Below, piece by piece: positions 14,811-23,136 of a DNA stretch of 64,000 bases. The stretch comes from Cellvibrio japonicus Ueda107. Its GTDB lineage: Bacteria > Pseudomonadota > Gammaproteobacteria > Pseudomonadales > Cellvibrionaceae. The position numbers and the translations under genes are program-made. The notes below the pieces were generated by a model that was not told where the DNA came from, did not search any database, and saw only the letters and a list, made by a program, of their open reading frames with translations. The stretch is from the NCBI RefSeq assembly GCF_000019225.1, contig NC_010995.1, forward strand, positions 2,116,501 to 2,180,500, read 5' to 3'. Each line of letters begins with the position of its first letter. Within the stretch, counting starts at the first letter, position 1.

Positions 14811-17165
14811 TTATATTCCTTGGGGAAAAAGTGTGATGCGTTTCAATACGCCAGACTCGATTTGCACATCGGTAAATGGTAATTCAGGCCACGATTGCTG
14901 GGAAAATAGTTGTGTTTGATCAACAAAGTGTTCAGATAGCGGATCACTGGATTGAGAATAAGCCAGTACTCCCCACGCTTTGGGGCCTGCATTGTCAAAC
15001 TCAACCAATTGAATATAACTACTGCCTCTGGTCACTTTGAAATAATCTTCATCAAGCTCAGACTCTATAACGTTATACACACCCAGTTCACCATAGCCCC
15101 CCGGAATTGGGATTTTGCGACCATTCTTTACAACGGCCTGTATATCTCCCCAGTGAATATTAGATGGAATCCCCATGTTCTCTAACTTATCATTAGCAGC
15201 ACGCAATACGGTCACTACAGCTTGCACCACCTCAGGGTTGTCCAAATTGATACCGTAGGGCGTGTGTAACGGATTCTTTGGATTAAATGGAACGCGCCAT
15301 CTATTTTCTATCTGCGCAAACCCCATGGCAAATTCAGAAAAAAGCAACAAGCCAGCCCCACTGTTCACGTTGGCTTTGCTATCCCATTGGTCTAATTTTG
15401 CGCAAGCTTGCTTTAAATCCTTGCTGTCTCTATGTAACTTACACAAGCTAAGAAGATCATCCATAATCAGATCGGCCAAATACACGCGGTTGTCAGTCAC
15501 CAGCTCGCGTAAATCAGCCGCCGTTGTTCTATTTGATTCCTGCAGACGACTGACTGCAAATCGCGTCCTTAATCCAAGTTGCGAATCAGATCGGCTGACT
15601 AATGGCGAAAAACCCGTTAGTGGATCTAATGGGTTGCTTAACCAGGCGCTGTCATTGGAGTTTTGGACATAATCTTCCCGTACTAACGCCGGCAACTTAA
15701 CCGCCGGAACAATACCAGGTTGAGCAGCTCTTTCATCAACTATCCATTGGCATTGTTGCGTTGAGCCATCCAGCACAACCAATCCGTGTTTGATCAGCAT
15801 TGGATCAGCACAAGTGTTTAACTGGTTATCAGTCAAAAATGGTATAACAGATTGATTCAAATACAACGCTTTTCCCGTTGCGTCTACAGCTACTGTATTT
15901 ACCCACGGAATTCCCTGTAATTGGGCCAGGCTTCGCTGCAATTCCTTCGTATCTCGCACCTGGTTTATCGAGTACCACTGTGATAAAACACGGGTATTGT
16001 CCCGGTTGGCATCGCGTAGAGCAAAAGCCGTATTTTTGTCCCAGGCAAGCATTCCGGGAATGACCACTACAGGGCCGTATTCAGATTCATAAATGGCGTG
16101 TTTGACTTCGGATACATTACCGTCATTATCCTTGGCAGACACTGTTATGGTTATTTTCTTAAGTGGTCGTGACTCATCTCCTACAAGATATCGTGTTGGA
16201 TCTTTGGGATCGAGCTTCAATCGATATAACGTAAAATGGCTGGAGGTATCAACGGTATGGGTCCAGGCTATGTGCTGATTAAAACCAATATTGATCAAGG
16301 GTAAACCCGGTAGTGCTGCCCCCATCACATCCAATTTACCAGGAATAGTCAAATGCATCTGGTAAAAGCGTTGTGCTCCCACCTCCCAGGGAAAATGGGG
16401 GTTTGCCAATAACAATCCCTTGCCATTCATCGCACGGGCCTTACCTATTGCAAGCGCATTACTGCCCAGTGATGAGACGGACTTGCCACCAAACAACCAG
16501 TTCCTATCGAACTCAATATGAGCTAATAACTGGCTGGTATTGGCACGAATTGACATACTATCTAAATGCTGTGGCGGAGAGGCGCCAATCATAGGACCGA
16601 CAAACTGTTTTAATCCTCCCTCCACCAACAGGCTACGTACAAGACGAACCAGGTCCTGGGTCAGGATTGGCCTTAGCCACTCGTCTTTTTGACAACTTAT
16701 ATCACCTGGTTTTGCTTCCGCAAGATAGCGATTAAATCCCTGTACATACCCCCTTAATAATTGTTGGATAGCTTCTGGTTGTTTTTGCCAAAAAGTATCA
16801 ACCTGATAATCATTATTCAACCATGAATAAAATAGATCAGATGCAAGATTATTGATCTGTGCACTGGATGTTTTTTCAGTGCCAAAGAAGCGGGAACGCT
16901 CTCCATTTGCAGTAATTATTTCCTGCACCAGGAGACAAGCATTGTCACGTGAATAGGCATAACCAATTCCATATCCCAGGCCAAATTCATTATCTGCCTT
17001 AATATGAGGAATGCCATAGGTTGTCCAGCGAATATCGGCTATCTGCTGTTTTTCGGTGTTTACAGCACAACTGATCAGAAATCCAATTATTATAGAAATC
17101 AACAATATCGGTAGCTTTTCTATAGTTGTACGCAATATTGGAAAAATACTCTGCCTACCGAACAT
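14811..17165 (-). CDS. pvdQ: PvdQ-type penicillin-acylase-family (Ntn) acylase, predicted lipoprotein
   Basis: 784 residues, an N-terminal nucleophile hydrolase made as a precursor. The catalytic Ser after autocleavage is in SSLGSNALAIG (about residue 227), which begins the beta chain as in PvdQ and AHL acylases; FNQHIAWTHTVD and later conserved Asn residues (QNSNDSAWLSNP) support the family. In pyoverdine assembly PvdQ removes the fatty acyl chain from the exported precursor in the periplasm. Unlike the soluble Pseudomonas enzyme as I recall it, the N-terminus (KLPILLISIIIGFLISC then AVNTE) fits a lipobox with Cys about position 33 and +2 Ala, suggesting outer-membrane anchoring. Driven by its own perfect iron-starvation box; RBS AAGGGGAA precedes the ATG. 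AHL acylase activity is an alternative. Confidence 0.88.
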   Translation of the reverse strand: MFGRQSIFPILRTTIEKLPILLISIIIGFLISCAVNTEKQQIADIRWTTYGIPHIKADNEFGLGYGIGYAYSRDNACLLVQEIITANGERSRFFGTEKTSSAQINNLASDLFYSWLNNDYQVDTFWQKQPEAIQQLLRGYVQGFNRYLAEAKPGDISCQKDEWLRPILTQDLVRLVRSLLVEGGLKQFVGPMIGASPPQHLDSMSIRANTSQLLAHIEFDRNWLFGGKSVSSLGSNALAIGKARAMNGKGLLLANPHFPWEVGAQRFYQMHLTIPGKLDVMGAALPGLPLINIGFNQHIAWTHTVDTSSHFTLYRLKLDPKDPTRYLVGDESRPLKKITITVSAKDNDGNVSEVKHAIYESEYGPVVVIPGMLAWDKNTAFALRDANRDNTRVLSQWYSINQVRDTKELQRSLAQLQGIPWVNTVAVDATGKALYLNQSVIPFLTDNQLNTCADPMLIKHGLVVLDGSTQQCQWIVDERAAQPGIVPAVKLPALVREDYVQNSNDSAWLSNPLDPLTGFSPLVSRSDSQLGLRTRFAVSRLQESNRTTAADLRELVTDNRVYLADLIMDDLLSLCKLHRDSKDLKQACAKLDQWDSKANVNSGAGLLLFSEFAMGFAQIENRWRVPFNPKNPLHTPYGINLDNPEVVQAVVTVLRAANDKLENMGIPSNIHWGDIQAVVKNGRKIPIPGGYGELGVYNVIESELDEDYFKVTRGSSYIQLVEFDNAGPKAWGVLAYSQSSDPLSEHFVDQTQLFSQQSWPELPFTDVQIESGVLKRITLFPQGI

Positions 17166-17218
17166 TTACTGTTCCCCTTTTATACATTAATAAATAGCCT
17201 ATTAGTACTAAGTAGGTA

Positions 17219-17242
17219 ACGAGCATCCAACAGTAAAATTTA
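17219..17242 (-). promoter_or_regulatory. Iron-starvation box, pvdQ
   Basis: Minus-strand TAAAT (17242-17238), 16 nt, CGT (17221-17219), perfect and in the extended form TAAATT...TCGTT. It lies 54 nt before the pvdQ ATG. Confidence 0.82.
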
Positions 17243-17248
17243 TAGGGG

Positions 17249-17272
17249 TAAAGAGCGATGAGAATGATACGT
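17249..17272 (+). promoter_or_regulatory. Near-consensus iron-starvation box, acetyltransferase gene
   Basis: TAAAG-N16-CGT on the plus strand (one mismatch from TAAAT), ending 36 nt before the acetyltransferase ATG and back to back with the pvdQ box. Confidence 0.6.
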
Positions 17273-17308
17273 TTATAGTAGGGAGCATTTATTAAGCGAG
17301 ACTTCATT

Positions 17309-18358
17309 ATGTCTAGATTACCAATAAAAAAAGTCCTGGACGAACAGGAAAAGCTAACAGGAACCTATATCAGCTATTGCCGGGGAATACCGGTGACGGT
17401 GTATTACCACAATCAGGTATTGACTGTAAAACCAACACCACATTCAAAACAGCAGATTTGGTCATGGCAACCTGAAACCGGCATTCTAGCCACAGAAGAA
17501 GGTGACTATGATGGACTACTCCCCATACTTGAAAGCCTGTTCGGTCAAATACCTTTACCGGATAGAATTTACCTAACCTTGAGTGCATCACTTCAATCTT
17601 TGTTACTCCAATCCGGTATGGTACATATATCTCCTACCGGAAAAATGGTTATCAGTCGAGATATTTTTTGGCAATTAAATGATCTATGGCTGACCTTCCC
17701 TTCTTCTCCTTATCCACAACAGCTGATTATGGGAAATGCCCAATGTCGGCACCCCATCCGGCCAGCCAAAAAAACAGGTACCTTATATCGCCGTTTTATT
17801 CCCTGGTTGAGTCAAACCCTAAGTTTCAGGGCACTGGATATCAAAGAGGACTTAATAGATTTCCACCGGTGGATGCACAACCCGCAAGTTGCTGAATTTT
17901 GGCAACAAGCCGATAGTTGTGAAACACTATCTGACTATCTACAAACATTGGAACAAGATGCTCATTGCCAAACCATCATTGGATGCTTTGACGAAAAACC
18001 CTTTGCTTATTTTGAAATCTATTGGGCAAAAGAGGATCGAATTGCTCCATTTTACATACCTGATGACTATGATCGCGGCTGGCATCTCTTAGTGGGAGAA
18101 GAGGCCTATAGAGGGAAAGATTGGTTCTGCGCCTGGTTTCCCTCATTGCAACATTATCTTTTTCTTGATGATTCCCGCACACAACGCATTGTCGCCGAAC
18201 CAAGGCATGACAATATTAAGTTAATTCGCAATGCCCATAAGTTTGGGTTCGGGACAATAAAAACCTTTGAGTTTCCACACAAAAAAGCACAACTTCTTAT
18301 GTTATTGCGAGAAAACTTCTTTCAGGGAAACCATATACATCCTTCAATATTGTTATAG
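17309..18358 (+). CDS. IucB/AlcB-type N-acyltransferase, probable N5-hydroxyornithine acetylase
   Basis: 349 residues. The C-terminal half (~165-335) is the GNAT-fold siderophore acyltransferase domain found in IucB and RhbD: FRALDIKEDLIDFHRWMHNPQVAEFW, FAYFEIYWAKEDRIAPFYIPDDYDRGWHLL, then EEAYRGKDW and RIVAEPRHDNIKLIRNAHKFGF. The N-terminal ~150 residues are the usual poorly conserved extension. Such enzymes acylate the hydroxylamine of N-hydroxylysine or N-hydroxyornithine, here most likely the product of convergently placed PvdA 16 nt downstream, giving N5-acetyl-N5-hydroxyornithine. No pvdF formyltransferase is in the window. The rare alternatives are a longer acyl donor or an extra acyl group. 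Cytoplasmic. Confidence 0.82.
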   Translation: MSRLPIKKVLDEQEKLTGTYISYCRGIPVTVYYHNQVLTVKPTPHSKQQIWSWQPETGILATEEGDYDGLLPILESLFGQIPLPDRIYLTLSASLQSLLLQSGMVHISPTGKMVISRDIFWQLNDLWLTFPSSPYPQQLIMGNAQCRHPIRPAKKTGTLYRRFIPWLSQTLSFRALDIKEDLIDFHRWMHNPQVAEFWQQADSCETLSDYLQTLEQDAHCQTIIGCFDEKPFAYFEIYWAKEDRIAPFYIPDDYDRGWHLLVGEEAYRGKDWFCAWFPSLQHYLFLDDSRTQRIVAEPRHDNIKLIRNAHKFGFGTIKTFEFPHKKAQLLMLLRENFFQGNHIHPSILL

Positions 18359-18374
18359 GCCCATCTACATTCAG

Positions 18375-19712
18375 TTAAATTCGGGCTTCCTCAAGGGCAA
18401 CATGACTAACATTTGATGGGATGCGGCACTGCCGTAGATAATTATGCAATGAAACCGCTATCTCTTCAGATCGATAAGGCAGTACAGATAGTAAAGTATC
18501 ACTCAGCCCATGTGTGGATTCGCAAAAACCCTGCATATAAATGGCGGGTTTACAACGGGGATCTGTTTGAATACGATAATCCCGACCTACCGAATAGTCT
18601 CCCAAATACCTGTCCAACTGGGCCAGCAAATGGCGGTGCTGTTTTCTTTCATATCCTGTTGCCAAAATAACAGCATCATACCGCTCGCGGCTAAACTCAC
18701 CATTACTTTTATCCAATAAATTTAACCATATACCTTCCCTATTGGCTTCTGCACCTTCAATATTGCGTAAACGGCAATATCTGTGGCGCATATTCCCTTC
18801 AACTTTCTGACGATAAAAGATAGCGTAAATGCGCTCAATCAGATCAACATCTACTACGGCATAATTGGTATTATGGTATTCCTTGATATAACGCACCCGC
18901 TCCGCTTCATCCTGGTTGTAGATTAGGTCAGTAAATTCAGGCGCAAAAATTTCATTGACAAAAGGTGTATCATCAGCTGGCTTTATGGAAGATCCTCTGA
19001 TAATCCAATCAACGGATACAGAGGGATAACAATCATTAAGATCAATAAATGCCTCTGCTGCACTCTGGCCTCCACCGACGATGGCAATACGCATAGAGGT
19101 TGATGGAGAAATGCCCAGCTGGTTAATACGCGCAATATATTCCGCATGATGGAAAACCCGGCGATCTCCCTTTAATAACTGGAAAACAGAAGGAATACTT
19201 GGTGTGCCACCAGCACTGATGACTACGGATTGGGTTTCCCTGTACTGCTCATTCCCCTCAACACCCTGTGATACCACTCGTAGAGTATCTACAACACCAT
19301 GACGAAAAACTGGCTCAATTGCGGTAACTTCTTCGCCATAATGACATACGGATTTAAAATGACTGGCAGTCCAACGCAGATAATCATTAAATTCCATGCG
19401 GCATGGATATAACGTGCCGAGATTAATGAAATCTACTAAACGCCGATGTTTATGGAGATAGTTAACAAAAGAATAAGGGCTTTTAGGGTTTCTGAGCGAT
19501 ACTAAATCTTTTAAAAAAGAAATTTGCAAATCACTCTGTCCAACCAAAGTATTACCATGCCATTGGTAATTCACTTGTTTATCTAAAAATAGAGTATTTA
19601 GCGTTTTATATTGAGAGGACTGCTCTTCAAGTGCGATAGCCAAAGCCAAATTGGATGGACCAAAGCCTATGCCAATCATATCATAAAGCATGGATTCCGC
19701 TGTATGGGTCAT
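18375..19712 (-). CDS. pvdA: L-ornithine N5-monooxygenase PvdA
   Basis: 445 residues, usual size. FAD-binding GIGFGPSNLALAIALEE near the N-terminus, conserved FLKDLVSLRNPKSPYSFVNYL, NADPH-binding AIVGGGQSAAEAFIDL (~210-225), the substrate-loop NEIFAPEF, and late motifs VILATGYERK and HGLSDTLLSVLPYR. The flavoenzyme makes N5-hydroxyornithine from ornithine, O2 and NADPH in the cytoplasm; this feeds the Orn-type A domains of the NRPSs. Transcribed alone from a perfect iron-starvation box; AAGGGGAG precedes the ATG. Lysine as substrate cannot be excluded, but the pyoverdine setting favours ornithine. Confidence 0.94.
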   Translation of the reverse strand: MTHTAESMLYDMIGIGFGPSNLALAIALEEQSSQYKTLNTLFLDKQVNYQWHGNTLVGQSDLQISFLKDLVSLRNPKSPYSFVNYLHKHRRLVDFINLGTLYPCRMEFNDYLRWTASHFKSVCHYGEEVTAIEPVFRHGVVDTLRVVSQGVEGNEQYRETQSVVISAGGTPSIPSVFQLLKGDRRVFHHAEYIARINQLGISPSTSMRIAIVGGGQSAAEAFIDLNDCYPSVSVDWIIRGSSIKPADDTPFVNEIFAPEFTDLIYNQDEAERVRYIKEYHNTNYAVVDVDLIERIYAIFYRQKVEGNMRHRYCRLRNIEGAEANREGIWLNLLDKSNGEFSRERYDAVILATGYERKQHRHLLAQLDRYLGDYSVGRDYRIQTDPRCKPAIYMQGFCESTHGLSDTLLSVLPYRSEEIAVSLHNYLRQCRIPSNVSHVALEEARI

Positions 19713-19783
19713 GTACCAACTCCCCTTGTGCTATTCAAGTGACTTATGGAAATATAAAAAATCATCGGTGTTGTTAACAAATA

Positions 19784-19807
19784 ACGAATCTTAAATAATG
19801 GAATTTA
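19784..19807 (-). promoter_or_regulatory. Iron-starvation box, pvdA
   Basis: Minus-strand TAAAT (19807-19803), 16 nt, CGT (19786-19784), perfect with TAAATT...TCGTT. It lies about 72 nt before the pvdA ATG. Confidence 0.82.
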
Positions 19808-19880
19808 CTGTTGTTACGGCTGTTTTCTATCAATTATCGAAACTTCGTATTAACGATAGTGTGGGGATATGTCAGGAAAA

Positions 19881-21491
19881 TTATTTTTCCAGTTTTAAAT
19901 TGCGTGCATACCATGGGCGGCGAGCAATCCGCCGTAGCAAATCCGGTACATCGGTTTCTCCACTGAGCGCAATACGCAAAGCTAACTTCATCTCTTCTTT
20001 ATTTAATGCAACCCTATCACGCCTGTTTTTTGAGGGTATACAGCCATAAGAAGATGCTCCCAACCAGGGATCTGCTATTTGTACCCATCGTCCTGGGGCA
20101 AACCATGACACCCCCTTTATGGTCTTTCGCTCCACCTCACCAGGGTGAATACGCTCATGGGCACGAAACCAATCCTCAACACGATCATCAATCCAGCCGT
20201 GAAACATCCAGAACACCGGATTGACGTGTGATGAGAAAGGATCACCTAGATAATCATTTTCTGGTAAAAACCAACGGGGAGAAAAATCGGTATAACGCCT
20301 ATCCCAAAATAATGGCATTCCATTGCTGGGGTCACGGGTGACAGTAGCCCAGCGCATGTGTAACCAATCATGAATACCCAATTCTAATTCCGAGCCAAAC
20401 TCACCCAGTGTCATTTGACTTAGGTACTCAGGATCATGATAGAGGGATTCCCATACCTGATAGTTACTGTAAAAGGCTTCACTGCCCTTGACACTACGCA
20501 ACCACTGGGAATACTCCTCATCTTCTGTAGGCTCCCAGGCCGGGGGTACAGAACAGCCATCAACATTTTCGTAGTAGCGAATAAATCCCTGGCGATCGTA
20601 TTCTATAAATGGGGCTGGCAATGGCAATCGAGACCAACACACTAAATCTGGCTGTAGTTCACGCGCTCGCTGCATCATGCCTCGGTGCATAAACAGAAAA
20701 TCTTCGCCAGAGCCATTGCGATGCTTGGCTCGTCCACGAGCGTCACGCTCTCGTCCAATTGGGCCCGGCTGCCACCCTAAACCCCTGAGTGCCTCGCGTT
20801 TTTTTTCAGACAACTGATGCCACTTGTCGCGAGATGCATGCCATATTTGATGAAATAAACGATGTTCTACTGACGATAGCCAAGCTAATAGTTCGGCATT
20901 AAGTGGTTTGCGTTCACGCGCCTCAGGGAATAATCGCTTGTGTGCGACAAAACGCTTTTTTTGCTCTGGTAGTTGTAGTGAATAACCTAGGTCTCGCAAG
21001 TTTCCACTCAAGGTTCCCGCACCGGCATTTCCCCAGCTATCCCATATTTCGTCCATGACAGCGTCACATTCATAACGGGGACCATGTTCATCACATAGAA
21101 TCCAGCGTACGCGGGGTGCACTTAATGTAGCCAGGCTACCCAATACTCGATATTCAGGCTCGTTTTTATCACGCAACGATATTGCTGTGCCTAAATAACC
21201 ACGCAATGCGCGACCGGTTACTCCCACATCCAGGATCATTTCCAATTTGTCGTGTGGTAAAGCATCCAGCTTGCCATTATCGAGCAACTGAAAATCCCAG
21301 ATGCCGCGTAATTTCTCTGCCAGTAGATCACCTTGGTGTGAAGCAGGTTCAGCAACAGCCTCGCCCGCTGTAACGTCTTTATCATTATTTATTAACCGAT
21401 TCCGGATCTCCCGCTGGGCGTAATAAACCCCTGGAATTACCAGGCCAGCAGCAGTAAGGGATGCCAGGAACTTTCTGCGGGAAAACGTCAT
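19881..21491 (-). CDS. pvdP: PvdP-type tyrosinase (pyoverdine chromophore maturation), Tat-exported
   Basis: 536 residues. Twin-arginine signal SRRKFLASLTAAGLVIPGVY at the N-terminus. An N-terminal non-catalytic domain (~60-190) is followed by the copper region: His residues of site A in VEHRLFHQIWHASRDKW (~230-246) and of site B in GIHDWLHMRWATVTRDP (~375-391) plus SSHVNPVFWMFHGWIDDR (~432-449). PvdP oxidises the D-Tyr-Dab part of the ferribactin precursor to the fluorescent dihydroxyquinoline chromophore in the periplasm. Its presence argues that the product is a true pyoverdine rather than a generic hydroxamate peptide. Divergent from pvdM, with a perfect iron-starvation box for each. Confidence 0.92.
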   Translation of the reverse strand: MTFSRRKFLASLTAAGLVIPGVYYAQREIRNRLINNDKDVTAGEAVAEPASHQGDLLAEKLRGIWDFQLLDNGKLDALPHDKLEMILDVGVTGRALRGYLGTAISLRDKNEPEYRVLGSLATLSAPRVRWILCDEHGPRYECDAVMDEIWDSWGNAGAGTLSGNLRDLGYSLQLPEQKKRFVAHKRLFPEARERKPLNAELLAWLSSVEHRLFHQIWHASRDKWHQLSEKKREALRGLGWQPGPIGRERDARGRAKHRNGSGEDFLFMHRGMMQRARELQPDLVCWSRLPLPAPFIEYDRQGFIRYYENVDGCSVPPAWEPTEDEEYSQWLRSVKGSEAFYSNYQVWESLYHDPEYLSQMTLGEFGSELELGIHDWLHMRWATVTRDPSNGMPLFWDRRYTDFSPRWFLPENDYLGDPFSSHVNPVFWMFHGWIDDRVEDWFRAHERIHPGEVERKTIKGVSWFAPGRWVQIADPWLGASSYGCIPSKNRRDRVALNKEEMKLALRIALSGETDVPDLLRRIARRPWYARNLKLEK

Positions 21492-21606
21492 CCGGAAAAT
21501 AGCCTTAAGTTATGATCATTACTAATGACTTTCTGCTCCACTTACCCGCAATGACAATGCCTGTAATATCTATGTGGAGACCGACAGCCGGTTATTTTTT
21601 ATAGTA

Positions 21607-21630
21607 ACGTCGAGTTAATAATTAAATTTA
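21607..21630 (-). promoter_or_regulatory. Iron-starvation box, pvdP
   Basis: Minus-strand TAAAT (21630-21626), 16 nt, CGT (21609-21607), perfect; extended form TAAATT...ACGTT. It lies about 116 nt ahead of pvdP. Confidence 0.8.
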
Positions 21631-21680
21631 CCCTGTAACCACGATTTAAAAATCAACCCGATAACCTGTGCCCTACAAAT

Positions 21681-21704
21681 TAAATTTCAATGGTAATTAC
21701 TCGT
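21681..21704 (+). promoter_or_regulatory. Iron-starvation box, pvdM-pvdE
   Basis: Plus-strand TAAAT (21681-21685), 16 nt, CGT (21702-21704), perfect; extended TAAATT...TCGTT. It lies 37 nt before the pvdM ATG. Confidence 0.82.
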
Positions 21705-21741
21705 TATTACCCAGACAGACAAAAGTACATACGAGGTTTTG

Positions 21742-23127
21742 ATGAAGCCACTTCGCATTATTAAACCAAAATCGATCTGGTTTTGGTTGGTATTAATTTT
21801 GGTAGTAATTGGGGCTTTAGGCGCCAGTTATTGGCTGTGGTTACAACGAAGCGATATCAATTACCCCAAAGAAATTAGGGAGCATGCCAAAGCACTGCAT
21901 GAACGGATTATCTCTTTTGATAGCCATATCGATATTCCTATCACTTTTAACACCAGTGGCAGGGAAGCGAATGTTGACGGCCCTTATCAATTCGATCTGA
22001 TTAAAGCGGGAAAAGGACGGTTATCCGGAGCGGCACTGACTATTTTTGCCTGGCCTGAGATGTGGAGTGGCCCTAATGCCCCGCATCGCCCGACACCTGG
22101 CATGGTTGAGGGCGCGCGCAATGAACAGGAGGCCCGCTACAAAATTATCCAGAGTATTGTCCGGGATTTTCCCAACCAGGCAGGTATTGCCTATACACCG
22201 GATGACTTTTACCGCTTGGTGGATGAGGGAAAATTCGCCATTGTAATCAGCATGCTCAATGCTTACCCATTTGGTGAGGATATATCACAACTCGACCGCT
22301 GGGCTGCTCGTGGTATGCGCATGTTTGGCTTCAGTTATGTAGGTAACAACCTATGGGCTGACTCATCGCGCCCCATGGCTTTTTTTAATGACACACCTAA
22401 TGCCTTGGGTGGTTTATCTACATTAGGAAAACAAGCTGTAAGACGGCTGAACGATTTAGGCGTAATCATTGATATTTCACACATGTCAAACAAAGCTGTA
22501 AAAGATGTCGTTGAATTAACCCGTGCCCCCGTTGTTGCTTCACACTCAACCGTGCGGGGTATTGTTGATATTCCTCGCAATCTGAGCGATGAAGAATTGC
22601 AGCTGATCAAGCAAACTGGCGGCGTAGTACAAATTGTCGGTTTTCCTACCTATCTGCGCCCGCTCAGTAATTTAACTTTACAAAAATTGAATAAATTACG
22701 GGAAAAATTCCAACTTCCCCCCCTGGAAACACTGGATAACCTGGCCAATGCCCATATGCCTGGTGACGCAATAATCGCCATTTGGCCTGAGCAGAAATTC
22801 GCTGAATATGCCGGTGCCCTCTACGATATTATTGAGCAAGAACCAAAGGCAACATTAGATGACTTGGGTAATGCCATCGACTACGCCGTAAAGAAAGTAG
22901 GTATTGATCATGTTGGTATCAGCTCCGACTTTAATGATGGCGGAGGTGTTATCGGCTGGAAGGATGTCAGTGATACCCGCAATGTCACGGCTGAATTAAT
23001 AAAACGGGGCTATTCAGATACCGATATCGCCAAGTTATGGGGTGGCAATTTTCTGCGAGTATGGAAAGAGGTTCAAACCCGGGCGCACCCCATCGCCGCT
23101 GCAGAACAACCAATTTCTATTCACTAA
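21742..23127 (+). CDS. pvdM: PvdM-type membrane dipeptidase (M19 family)
   Basis: 461 residues. ATG at 21742 is chosen over a TTG one codon earlier because GAGG lies 5 nt upstream. One N-terminal membrane anchor (WFWLVLILVVIGALGASYWLW, ~12-32), then a renal-dipeptidase-type barrel: HID in SFDSHIDIPITF (metal ligands, ~53-64), IIDISHMSNKAVKDV and APVVASHSTVRGI with the later His ligands, and the closing DHVGISSDFNDGGGV. In P. aeruginosa PvdM is a periplasmic protein needed for chromophore maturation; peptide cleavage has not been shown there to my knowledge. First gene of pvdM-pvdE (9-nt gap). pvdN and pvdO, next to pvdM in Pseudomonas, are not here (pvdO is at 55554). Confidence 0.92.
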   Translation: MKPLRIIKPKSIWFWLVLILVVIGALGASYWLWLQRSDINYPKEIREHAKALHERIISFDSHIDIPITFNTSGREANVDGPYQFDLIKAGKGRLSGAALTIFAWPEMWSGPNAPHRPTPGMVEGARNEQEARYKIIQSIVRDFPNQAGIAYTPDDFYRLVDEGKFAIVISMLNAYPFGEDISQLDRWAARGMRMFGFSYVGNNLWADSSRPMAFFNDTPNALGGLSTLGKQAVRRLNDLGVIIDISHMSNKAVKDVVELTRAPVVASHSTVRGIVDIPRNLSDEELQLIKQTGGVVQIVGFPTYLRPLSNLTLQKLNKLREKFQLPPLETLDNLANAHMPGDAIIAIWPEQKFAEYAGALYDIIEQEPKATLDDLGNAIDYAVKKVGIDHVGISSDFNDGGGVIGWKDVSDTRNVTAELIKRGYSDTDIAKLWGGNFLRVWKEVQTRAHPIAAAEQPISIH

Positions 23128-23136
23128 GAGACATAC

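Noticed and set aside
17190..17194. TAAAT upstream of the acetyltransferase
   Set aside because: No CGT 16-17 nt downstream; the TAAAG-N16-CGT at 17249-17272 fits better.
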